From contig OZ250162.1 in NCBI GenBank assembly GCA_965238025.1, positions 3,038,001-3,102,000 of the forward strand: a DNA stretch of 64,000 nucleotides. The letters run 5' to 3'. Under the pieces are notes generated by a model. That model did not search any database. It saw only the letters and a list, made by a program, of their open reading frames with translations, and had not been told where the DNA came from. The DNA is from Pelagihabitans sp965238025 (GTDB lineage Bacteria > Bacteroidota > Bacteroidia > Flavobacteriales > Flavobacteriaceae). The first letter of the stretch is position 1; each line of letters begins with the position of its first letter. This document shows, one piece after another, positions 53,579 through 60,255 of the stretch. The translations under genes and the position numbers were made by a program.

Positions 53579-54622
53579 ATGAATTTCAGTCTAGACAACC
53601 TTATCAGGGAAAATGTAAAAGGCCTTAAACCATATTCATCGGCGCGAGATGAATATGTGTCCGATGGTTCTGAGATGGTGTTTCTAGATGCCAATGAAAA
53701 TCCGTTTGATAATGGAGTTAATCGTTATCCCGATCCACAACAGCGTGAGTTAAAAGTAGCCTTGGCCGAACAGAAGAACGTCCAACCCGAAAATATGCTT
53801 TTAGGAAATGGGAGTGATGAAGTATTAGACCTGCTTTTCAGGGCCTTCTGTGAACCCAAATTCGATAATATCATCAGTTTGCCACCCACTTATGGCATGT
53901 ACAAAGTACTTTCAGACCTTAACGATATTGAAAATAGGGCAGTTTTATTGACCGAGGATTTTCAACCAGATGTCAAGGCTATTTTAAAAATGGTTGACGA
54001 AAATTCCAAAATACTGTTTATTTGCTCGCCCAACAATCCGACCGGAAATTCGATTTCCGAATTGGAGATAACACAGCTACTAAACAATTTTCCTGGATTG
54101 GTCGTTATTGATGAAGCCTATATCGACTTTTCGGATAAGAGGAGTTGGGTTTCTAAAATAGCGAATTTCAAGAACCTGGTAGTCACACAAACCTTATCAA
54201 AGGCCTACGGAATGGCAGGAATTCGATTGGGAATTTGTATTGCTTCCGAAGAAATCATAGCGGTATTAAATAAAATTAAACCACCCTATAACGTAAATGA
54301 GCTAACGCAAAAACATGCCTTAAAGCGTGTTACGAATATTCTTCGGATTAAGTCTGAAGTTCTGGAAATCAAGGCACAAAAAGATATGGTGGCCAAGGTG
54401 TTGCAAAATATCAGCTTTGTCGAGGTCATTTATCCCTCCGACGCCAATTTTCTTCTGGTCAAAGTAGATGACGCCAATAAACGTTACCAACAATTGTTGG
54501 AAAAAGGAATCGTTGTTCGCAATAGAAGTAACCAACCTAGGTGCGGGAATACCATAAGATTTACCATAGGTACAACAGAAGAAAATATTAAACTTGTAAC
54601 GGTATTGAGGAACTTAATTTAG
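53579..54622 (+). CDS. hisC: Histidinol-phosphate aminotransferase
   Basis: A 347-residue class I PLP aminotransferase. LDANENPFDNGVNRYPDPQQREL is near residue 36, the phosphate site GNGSDEVLDLLFRAF near 78, SPNNPTGNSISE near 145, the Asp-Tyr pair in VVIDEAYIDFS near 177, the Schiff-base Lys in TQTLSKAYGMAGIRLG near 208, and the C-terminal carboxylate Arg in NTIRFTIGTTEEN. It follows hisD by 43 nt and precedes hisB by 4 nt. Confidence 0.96.
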   Translation: MNFSLDNLIRENVKGLKPYSSARDEYVSDGSEMVFLDANENPFDNGVNRYPDPQQRELKVALAEQKNVQPENMLLGNGSDEVLDLLFRAFCEPKFDNIISLPPTYGMYKVLSDLNDIENRAVLLTEDFQPDVKAILKMVDENSKILFICSPNNPTGNSISELEITQLLNNFPGLVVIDEAYIDFSDKRSWVSKIANFKNLVVTQTLSKAYGMAGIRLGICIASEEIIAVLNKIKPPYNVNELTQKHALKRVTNILRIKSEVLEIKAQKDMVAKVLQNISFVEVIYPSDANFLLVKVDDANKRYQQLLEKGIVVRNRSNQPRCGNTIRFTIGTTEENIKLVTVLRNLI

Positions 54623-54626
54623 AATT

Positions 54627-55796
54627 ATGAATAAGGAACTTCATAGTAAAAAAACTGCCAAAAGGCGCAAAGTATTGTTTATAGATAGAGACGGTACGAT
54701 TATCAAAGAAACCGCAGATGAGCAAATAGATGCCTTTGAAAAAATGATTTTCTATCCTAAGGCCTTTACATTCCTAGGAAAGATTGCAAAGGAACTGGAC
54801 TACGAGTTGGTAATGATTACCAATCAAGATGGTTTGGGAACGGATGCTTTTCCAGAAGAAACATTTTGGCCGGTACACAATTTCATTTTAAAGTCCTTTG
54901 AGAATGAGGGAGTGGTGTTTGAAAAAGTGTTTCTAGACAGAACTTTTCCGCACGAAAATGCTGATACTCGAAAACCAGAAACAGGATTGTTAACGGAATA
55001 CTTTTCGGAAACCTATGATTTGAACAACTCTTTTGTAATCGGCGATCGGTTAACCGATATGGAATTGGCCAAAAATCTTGGTGCCAAGGGTGTTTTTATT
55101 AATGACAATACCAATCTGGGTACTGGGGAGATTACCATAAAAAGAGAAGAATTAGATTCGATTATTGTTTTGGAAAGCAATGATTGGGAAAAAATATATG
55201 AGTACTTGAGGTTAGAGGAAAGAACCGCCAGAATTCATAGAAAGACAAATGAAACAGGTATTCAAATCCAGCTGAACTTAGATGGGACCGGAAAAAGTAA
55301 TATTGATACGGGATTGGCCTTCTTTGATCACATGCTCGACCAATTGGCCCGTCATGGTCAAATGGATTTGGACATCAAAGTAGCTGGTGACTTAGAAGTT
55401 GATGAGCACCACACAATTGAAGACACTGCCATAGCCTTAGGGGAAGTATTCCATAAAGCCTTGGGAAATAAATTGGGCATTGAGCGTTACGGTTTCTGCT
55501 TGCCAATGGATGATTGTTTGGCCCAAGTTGCAATAGATTTCGGTGGGCGGAACTGGCTCGTTTGGGATGCCAATTTTAAGCGCGAAAAAGTAGGTGATAT
55601 GCCAACGGAAATGTTTCACCATTTCTTTAAATCATTTACCGATGGTGCAAAGGCGAATTTGAACATTAAGGCAGAAGGCACGAACGAACATCACAAAATC
55701 GAGGCCATTTTCAAGGCCTTCGCCAAATCCATTAAAATGGCTGTAAAACGTGATGTTGAGAAAATGGTATTGCCGAGTACAAAAGGAGTTCTTTGA
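54627..55796 (+). CDS. hisB: Bifunctional histidinol-phosphatase / imidazoleglycerol-phosphate dehydratase
   Basis: A 389-residue fusion. Residues 1 to about 180 are a HAD-type histidinol-phosphate phosphatase (LFIDRDGTIIKET with the nucleophile Asp near residue 14, MITNQDGLGTDAF, and VIGDRLTDMELAKNLGA). Residues about 195-389 are the dehydratase, with the manganese sites HHTIEDTAIALGE and EGTNEHHKIEAIFKAF. Order and length match the enterobacterial and flavobacterial fusion. The stop codon TGA (55794-55796) lies inside the left end of an inverted-repeat element, so the last codon may have been set by that insertion. Confidence 0.96.
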   Translation: MNKELHSKKTAKRRKVLFIDRDGTIIKETADEQIDAFEKMIFYPKAFTFLGKIAKELDYELVMITNQDGLGTDAFPEETFWPVHNFILKSFENEGVVFEKVFLDRTFPHENADTRKPETGLLTEYFSETYDLNNSFVIGDRLTDMELAKNLGAKGVFINDNTNLGTGEITIKREELDSIIVLESNDWEKIYEYLRLEERTARIHRKTNETGIQIQLNLDGTGKSNIDTGLAFFDHMLDQLARHGQMDLDIKVAGDLEVDEHHTIEDTAIALGEVFHKALGNKLGIERYGFCLPMDDCLAQVAIDFGGRNWLVWDANFKREKVGDMPTEMFHHFFKSFTDGAKANLNIKAEGTNEHHKIEAIFKAFAKSIKMAVKRDVEKMVLPSTKGVL

Positions 55797-55812
55797 GGTA
55801 CGAAGTACAAAA
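55794..55812. repeat. Left inverted-repeat end of the degenerate four-helix-bundle element
   Basis: TGAGGTACGAAGTACAAAA, whose inverse appears at 55966-55984 with 17 of 19 matches. Its first three bases are the hisB stop codon. Confidence 0.75.
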
Positions 55813-55828
55813 TTAAAAATACAAAGTA

Positions 55829-55944
55829 ATGCAAGACTTAAAATCAAGAACACCATTACACAAAGAGGCAAAAAGTATTTTTGGCCATTACTGTAACATC
55901 AATTAAGACAGCAAGAGAAAATAGAAATAAATAGGAAATGACAA
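55829..55944 (+). pseudogene. Internally deleted four-helix-bundle (S23-type) gene remnant
   Basis: The remnant begins with an ATG reading MQDLKSR, almost identical to the start of the intact copy (MQDLKLR), then breaks off. After a deletion of about 275 nt and a frame change it continues with LAITVTSIKTAREN, matching LAITVASIKTARKN near the end of the intact copy, and stops at a TAG at about 55933. No functional protein can be made. It lies between hisB and hisH within inverted repeats. Confidence 0.8.
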
Positions 55945-55965
55945 TCAAATCAGCGATAGAAAAAA

Positions 55966-55984
55966 CTTTGTATTTCGTACCTCA
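55966..55984. repeat. Right inverted-repeat end of the degenerate element
   Basis: CTTTGTATTTCGTACCTCA. Together with the following bases up to the hisH ATG it matches the corresponding stretch before hisF in 27 of 35 positions (55971-56005 against 58791-58825). Confidence 0.75.
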
Positions 55985-56002
55985 AACCTTGTACTTTCAC
56001 AC

Positions 56003-56587
56003 ATGAAAATAGTAATTATCAACTACGGCGCCGGGAATATTCAAAGCATCAAATTTGCGATTCAGCGATTGGGATATAACGCAGTTTTAAGCAATAATGT
56101 GAAAGAAATTCAGAAGGCCGATAAGGTAATCTTTCCAGGGGTGGGAGAGGCGAGCAGTGCCATGAAAAAGCTAAGGGCTAGTGGTCTGGATAAGATTATT
56201 CCGCAATTAAAACAACCGGTCCTCGGTATTTGTTTGGGAATGCAGTTGATGTGCAATTCCTCCGAGGAAGGAAATACAAAAGGATTAGGCATTTTTAATG
56301 TAGACGTAGTTAGGTTCTCGAACAAGGTAAAAGCCCCGCAAATTGGGTGGAATCAAATAGTCAATTTAAAATCGGATTTGTTTGTCAATATCCAAGAGAA
56401 AGAGCATGTCTATCTGGTGCACAGTTTTTATGCACCTAGTTGTAAAGAAACTATTGCCGAATCAGATTATGAGTTACGCTATAGCTCGGCCCTAAACAAA
56501 GAAAATTTTTACGGGACCCAATTTCATCCTGAGAAGAGCAGTACAGTAGGGGAACAGATATTGATGAATTTTTTAAAAATGCAATGA
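56003..56587 (+). CDS. hisH: Imidazole glycerol phosphate synthase subunit HisH
   Basis: A 194-residue class I glutamine amidotransferase that feeds ammonia to HisF. The start is KIVIINYGAGNIQSIKFAI, the catalytic Cys is in VLGICLGMQLMC near residue 78, and the His-Glu pair in FYGTQFHPEKSS near 175. Length is normal. Its translation start region is made by the right end of the inserted element, and the stop overlaps the next gene by 4 nt. Confidence 0.96.
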   Translation: MKIVIINYGAGNIQSIKFAIQRLGYNAVLSNNVKEIQKADKVIFPGVGEASSAMKKLRASGLDKIIPQLKQPVLGICLGMQLMCNSSEEGNTKGLGIFNVDVVRFSNKVKAPQIGWNQIVNLKSDLFVNIQEKEHVYLVHSFYAPSCKETIAESDYELRYSSALNKENFYGTQFHPEKSSTVGEQILMNFLKMQ

Positions 56588-57009
56588 ATAACGATTTTTA
56601 TATTTCAACTGACAAAAATCTACTCGATGTGGATTTTATTCATGACTATATAAGTAAAGTTTCCTATTGGGGTATGGGAAGAACAATAGAAGAAACAACG
56701 AAAACCATAGCAAATTCTTTTTGTTTTGGAGTGTATTCCAAATCTAACGAACAAATAGGCTTTGCCAGGGTAGTAACCGATGATGTATTCTTTGGATATG
56801 TCATGGATTTCATTATTGCTGAAAGTCACCAAGGTAAAGGAGTAGGGAAAACTTTGATGGAATTCATAATGGAAAACAAAACTATAATGAAGTTACAAAC
56901 GATAGCTCTAAAAACAAAAGATGCCCATCTATTCTACGAAAAATATGGATTTAAAAAAGTGGGAGGTTCATCCTTGTGGATGTCCATAGATAGGCAAAAA
57001 TTGTTGTAA
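56584..57009 (+). CDS. GNAT-family N-acetyltransferase inside the his operon
   Basis: A 141-residue GNAT protein starting inside the hisH stop (ATGA). It reads YWGMGRTIEETTKTIANSFCFGVYSKS near the start, a central strand QIGFARVVTDDVFFGYVMDFIIAE, the acetyl-CoA loop SHQGKGVGKTLMEFI near residue 80, and an end HLFYEKYGFKKVGGSSLWMSI. Translational coupling to hisH is likely. The substrate is unknown and it is not closely similar to the GNAT after hisG. Confidence 0.88.
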   Translation: MNNDFYISTDKNLLDVDFIHDYISKVSYWGMGRTIEETTKTIANSFCFGVYSKSNEQIGFARVVTDDVFFGYVMDFIIAESHQGKGVGKTLMEFIMENKTIMKLQTIALKTKDAHLFYEKYGFKKVGGSSLWMSIDRQKLL

Positions 57010-57017
57010 ATAAGATT

Positions 57018-57824
57018 ATGAGAATAATTCCTGCAATAGATATTATAGACGGTAAATGTGTTCGACTCTCAAAAGGGGATTACGATACAAAGAAAATATA
57101 CAATGAAAATCCTTTGGAAGTGGCCAAGGAGTTTGAGGCGCATGGTATCGAATATCTACATTTGGTAGATTTAGATGGGGCAAAATCAAAGCACATTATA
57201 AATCACCAAGTACTGGAACAAATTGCCTCTAAAACAAGGTTAAAAATAGATTTTGGGGGTGGATTAAAAACAGATGACGATTTACGGATTGCCTTTGAAA
57301 GCGGCGCCGATCAAATAACGGGGGGCAGCATTGCGGTAAAGGATAAGGACACATTCACCAGTTGGATCAAGACCTATGGCGCTAAAAAAATTATTCTGGG
57401 TGCAGATGCACTAGATGAAAAAGTAGCGGTATCCGGTTGGCGGGAAGAATCCCAAGAAGAACTGCTTCCGTTTATTAAATCGTACCAAGAAAAAGGAATT
57501 GAATATGTAATTTGCACCGATATCAGTAAAGATGGTATGTTAGAAGGACCATCTTTTTCCTTGTATGAAAAGATTCTAATGTCTGTTCGAGCGCAGTCGA
57601 GAACTGAAACCAATGTCGATTTGGCCCGGGATCTTCTGGAGACAAACGGGGTCGAAGACCAGCCAATGTCTAGGTTAAAATTAATTGCCTCAGGTGGTAT
57701 TTCAACCTTTGACGAACTACCAAGACTTGCCCAAATAGGTTGTGAAGGTGTCATTATCGGGAAGGCGATTTACGAAAATAGAATAGCTCTGAAACAGTTG
57801 GAAGACTATATTTTAGCTACATAA
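57018..57824 (+). CDS. hisA: Phosphoribosylformimino-AICAR ribotide isomerase with an in-frame insertion
   Basis: A 268-residue TIM-barrel isomerase of histidine synthesis. The catalytic Asp residues are in IPAIDIIDGKCVRL (near residue 8) and ICTDISKDGMLEG (near 170). Phosphate sites are IDFGGGL near 80 and SGGIST near 225. The family is about 240-245 residues long; here about 29 extra codons (57585-57671) separate helix 6 (SLYEKILM) from strand 7 (LKLIASGG), on the side of the barrel away from the active site. The insert begins with a REP-like core and is flanked by AATGTCT direct repeats. The frame remains open, so the enzyme may still work. Confidence 0.94.
   Translation: MRIIPAIDIIDGKCVRLSKGDYDTKKIYNENPLEVAKEFEAHGIEYLHLVDLDGAKSKHIINHQVLEQIASKTRLKIDFGGGLKTDDDLRIAFESGADQITGGSIAVKDKDTFTSWIKTYGAKKIILGADALDEKVAVSGWREESQEELLPFIKSYQEKGIEYVICTDISKDGMLEGPSFSLYEKILMSVRAQSRTETNVDLARDLLETNGVEDQPMSRLKLIASGGISTFDELPRLAQIGCEGVIIGKAIYENRIALKQLEDYILAT
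57578..57671. repeat. REP-like insertion inside hisA, flanked by AATGTCT
   Basis: The first bases after the left AATGTCT (57578-57584) are GTTCGAGCGCAGTCGAGAAC, which shares the core GAGCGCAGTCGA with the palindromic element before hisI. The right AATGTCT is at 57665-57671. The segment between the repeats is 80 nt; with one repeat copy it adds 87 nt, exactly 29 codons. A second short hairpin GGTC-GAA-GACC lies near its right end. Confidence 0.65.
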
Positions 57825-57826
57825 TT

Positions 57827-58336
57827 ATGGAAGAAAAAATTAGAGAAGAATTTGTGCAAAATTCCCTTTATCGGTTAGACGAAAGTACTCGAATGAATTC
57901 GATTTCACTAAATCAATTGTCTGAGGAAGATATTTGGAAACGCCCCAACCAATCTCTAAATAGTGTTGGTAATTTGATTTTGCATTTATGCGGTAATATG
58001 ACCCAATATGTGATTTCCTCTTTGGGAGAGGCCGAAGATAAACGGGAACGAGAGTTGGAATTCACCACCACGTCTGGTTATACGAAAGCGGAACTACTCC
58101 AAAAACTTAGGGAAACCGTAGAAATGGCAAAACGTACAATCAACGATGCTTCTATGGAGCAATTGGTACGGAAAAGGAAAGTACAAGGGTTCTATTTTTC
58201 CGGAATAGGCGTGGTGCTGCATGCTGTGGAACACTATTCCTATCATACCGGTCAAATTGCTTTTTGGGCAAAACAATTAAAGAATACTGATTTAGGGTTT
58301 TATGATGGAATGGATTTAAATATTAAAAACAAGTAG
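57827..58336 (+). CDS. DinB-like (DUF1572-type) protein inside the his operon
   Basis: A 169-residue four-helix protein of the DinB superfamily. Metal-ligand histidines are in SLNSVGNLILHLCGNMTQY near residue 50 and in VVLHAVEHYSYHTGQIAFWAKQL near 130-140, the latter a typical final DinB helix. It begins two bases after the hisA stop and is followed by the four-helix-bundle element. Function unknown; no link to histidine synthesis is known. Confidence 0.83.
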   Translation: MEEKIREEFVQNSLYRLDESTRMNSISLNQLSEEDIWKRPNQSLNSVGNLILHLCGNMTQYVISSLGEAEDKRERELEFTTTSGYTKAELLQKLRETVEMAKRTINDASMEQLVRKRKVQGFYFSGIGVVLHAVEHYSYHTGQIAFWAKQLKNTDLGFYDGMDLNIKNK

Positions 58337-58341
58337 AAAAC

Positions 58342-58361
58342 TTAGAGGTACAAAATAAGAA
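58342..58361. repeat. Left inverted-repeat end of the intact four-helix-bundle element
   Basis: TTAGAGGTACAAAATAAGAA, inverse of 58787-58806 with 17 of 20 matches by hand. It starts 5 nt after the DinB-like stop codon. Confidence 0.78.
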
Positions 58362-58394
58362 CCACGAGTTTCTAAAATAATAAACAATTGGGTA

Positions 58395-58829
58395 ATGCAA
58401 GATTTGAAATTGAGAGCTAAGAAGTTTGCCGTTGATTGTTGGCAACTTTGTACTAAAATTCCAAAATCTAGGGAATTAGATGCTTGGGTAAGACAATTGA
58501 TAAAATGCTCCAGTTCCGTTGGAGCAAACTATCGTGCCGCGCAAAGAGGAAAATCAACAGCAGATTTTATCAATAAGCTAAAAATTGTAGAAGAAGAGGC
58601 AGATGAATCGATTTACTGGCAAGAGCAATTTTTAGAAGTATTAGATATCAATCACGAGGAACTAAAAAGGCTAAAGAAGGAGGGCGAGGAACTTCTTGCA
58701 ATTACGGTTGCTTCCATAAAAACTGCTAGGAAAAATCAAAAAAAAATGAAGTCACAATTAAAAAAACATTCTAAACCTTTTTATTCTTCGTATTTCGCAC
58801 CTCTAATCTCGTACTTCCGAATATGTTAG
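58395..58829 (+). CDS. Four-helix-bundle (S23 / 23S rRNA intervening-sequence) protein
   Basis: A 144-residue protein with the signature of the S23/IVP four-helix-bundle family: helix 1 QDLKLRAKKFAVDCWQLC, helix 2 with WVRQLIKCSSSVGANYRAAQRGKS, helix 3 ADFINKLKIVEEEADESIYWQEQFLEVL and helix 4 HEELKRLKKEGEELLAITVASIKTARK. The family occurs in 23S rRNA insertions of some bacteria and is homologous to DGR accessory Avd proteins. Here it is a free gene within inverted repeats (58342-58361 and 58787-58806). The C-terminal 20 or so residues (SKPFYSSYFAPLISYFRIC) are encoded by the right repeat and the hisF leader and are probably not part of the fold. It overlaps hisF by 7 nt. Confidence 0.88.
   Translation: MQDLKLRAKKFAVDCWQLCTKIPKSRELDAWVRQLIKCSSSVGANYRAAQRGKSTADFINKLKIVEEEADESIYWQEQFLEVLDINHEELKRLKKEGEELLAITVASIKTARKNQKKMKSQLKKHSKPFYSSYFAPLISYFRIC
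58787..58806. repeat. Right inverted-repeat end of the intact four-helix-bundle element
   Basis: TTCGTATTTCGCACCTCTAA, lying inside the 3' end of the four-helix-bundle gene and 16 nt before the hisF start. Confidence 0.78.
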
Positions 58830-59578
58830 CAAAAAGAATTATCCCGTGTTTAGATATAAAGGATGGTCGTACCGTAAAAGGTGTCAACTTTGTTGACTTG
58901 CGTGATGCCGGCGACCCTGTCGAACTAGCCGAAATCTATAGTAGGGAGGGAGCCGATGAACTGGTTTTTTTAGATATTTCAGCCACGGAACAAAAACGAA
59001 AAACCTTGGCAGACCTTGTATATCGCGTGGCCGAAAAAGTGAATATTCCCTTTACCGTAGGTGGTGGCATTTCATCAGTTGAGGATGTTGATGTTTTGCT
59101 ACAGAATGGTGCCGACAAAGTTTCGATCAATTCCTCTGCAGTCAAGAATCCACAATTGATTAATGACTTGGTTGCCAAATTCGGTTCACAATGTATTGTG
59201 GTCGCCATTGATGCCAAAGAAATTAATGGTAAATGGGTGGTGCATTTGGTTGGCGGAAAAGTACCAACGGAATTGGATCTTTTTGATTGGGCGAAAGAGG
59301 TAGAACAGCGAGGTGCTGGGGAAATCCTCTTTACCTCGATGGACAATGATGGTACCAAAGACGGTTTTGCCAACAAAGCCTTGGCACGATTATCAGAAGA
59401 ACTGAACATTCCCATTATTGCATCTGGCGGAGCAGGTAATATGCAACATTTTACAGATACTTTTACCCAAGGAAAGGCAGATGCAGCTCTAGCTGCAAGT
59501 GTTTTTCACTTTAAGGAAATAGAAATAAATGATTTAAAGGCCGATTTACTGGAAAATGGAATTCCAGTCCGAATTTAA
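58823..59578 (+). CDS. hisF: Imidazole glycerol phosphate synthase subunit HisF
   Basis: A 251-residue TIM-barrel cyclase. The start RIIPCLDIKDGRTVKGVNF has the catalytic Asp near residue 11, GADELVFLDISATEQKR is near 45, FTVGGGISSVEDV near 80, and the second Asp in LFTSMDNDGTKDGF near 175. ASGGAGNMQHF and ALAASVFHF follow. It works with HisH. The start codon lies 16 nt after the right repeat of the inserted element, and the GNAT-like gene that follows overlaps its 3' end by 23 nt. Confidence 0.96.
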   Translation: MLAKRIIPCLDIKDGRTVKGVNFVDLRDAGDPVELAEIYSREGADELVFLDISATEQKRKTLADLVYRVAEKVNIPFTVGGGISSVEDVDVLLQNGADKVSINSSAVKNPQLINDLVAKFGSQCIVVAIDAKEINGKWVVHLVGGKVPTELDLFDWAKEVEQRGAGEILFTSMDNDGTKDGFANKALARLSEELNIPIIASGGAGNMQHFTDTFTQGKADAALAASVFHFKEIEINDLKADLLENGIPVRI

Positions 59579-60176
59579 AAAAGGGAAATATAATTTGATA
59601 CGAGCAACGAATAGTGACAGAACTTTGGTGGTTGGAATTTTGGTGGAGGCCTTTGAGCCCCTCCATGAAGACAATTCCATCAATTTTATTGTTAGGAAAG
59701 ATAAAAACCGAAGAAAGCGATTGCGGCTATTGATGGGATATTTATTTGATAAGGCAATGCGTTCCGGCGAAGTTTTTTTATCAGATAATCGCGCGGCCTG
59801 CCTTTTGATATCCTATAAAAATAAAGAAGTGTTTTCATGGTCGTCGTTGGCTTCCGACCTTAACTTGGTTATTAATTGTATTGGGATCGGAAGATTTTTC
59901 TCGGTAATAAAACGACAAAAGATCGTAAAGCGCAATTACCCTAAAACAAATCATATTCGCCCAATGATTTTTGCCGTAAAGAGTGAATATAAAGGCACGG
60001 TTACGGCGGCCAAATTAATTATGCAGGTATTTAAAGATTTTAAGAGCAATACACTCCCGGTTATTGTAGATACGGCATCTGAGGATCATGTAAAGCTATA
60101 TCAGAAATTTGGACTCAAAGTTTTTAATAAAGAAGAAGAATTGGGTTTTCCCATATACTTGTTACGAATGAACTAA
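59556..60176 (+). CDS. GNAT-like acetyltransferase inside the his operon
   Basis: A 206-residue protein with a GNAT-type fold: an N-terminal strand-helix YNLIRATNSDRTLVVGILVEAF, a basic helix KDKNRRKRLRLLMGYLFDKA near 60, a central region LLISYKNKEVFSWSSLASDLNLV, a strand MIFAVKSEYKGTVTAAKLIMQVF near 150 in the acetyl-CoA position, and an end DHVKLYQKFGLKVFNKEE. The glycine loop is less clear than in the other two, so the assignment rests on overall layout. It overlaps hisF by 23 nt, which suggests coupling. A palindromic element starts 2 nt after its stop. Confidence 0.7.
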   Translation: MEFQSEFKKGKYNLIRATNSDRTLVVGILVEAFEPLHEDNSINFIVRKDKNRRKRLRLLMGYLFDKAMRSGEVFLSDNRAACLLISYKNKEVFSWSSLASDLNLVINCIGIGRFFSVIKRQKIVKRNYPKTNHIRPMIFAVKSEYKGTVTAAKLIMQVFKDFKSNTLPVIVDTASEDHVKLYQKFGLKVFNKEEELGFPIYLLRMN

Positions 60177-60178
60177 TA

Positions 60179-60242
60179 TGTCGCCCTGAGCGCAGTAGAA
60201 GGCTTTTAGGTCCCTAGCCCTTCGACTGCGCTCAAGGTGACA
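60179..60242. repeat. REP-like inverted repeat between the GNAT-like gene and hisI
   Basis: Left arm 60179-60202 contains TGAGCGCAGTAGAAGG; right arm 60218-60242 contains CTTCGACTGCGCTCA. The arms match in 21 of 25 positions and can form a long hairpin with a 15-nt loop. It carries no T run, so it is a repeat rather than a terminator, although read-through may be reduced. Confidence 0.85.
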
Positions 60243-60255
60243 AATGAGAAAAATT

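Noticed and set aside
58395..58829. Diversity-generating retroelement (the S23 fold is related to Avd).
   Set aside because: There is no reverse transcriptase, no template/variable repeat pair and no C-type-lectin-like variable gene nearby.
59556..60176. Frameshifted end of hisF.
   Set aside because: hisF is full length with its normal C-terminus; the overlapping frame continues for 200 codons with its own domain pattern.
60179..60242. Rho-independent terminator inside the his operon.
   Set aside because: The hairpin is long and lacks a T run, and its core recurs in hisA, which fits a dispersed repeat better.
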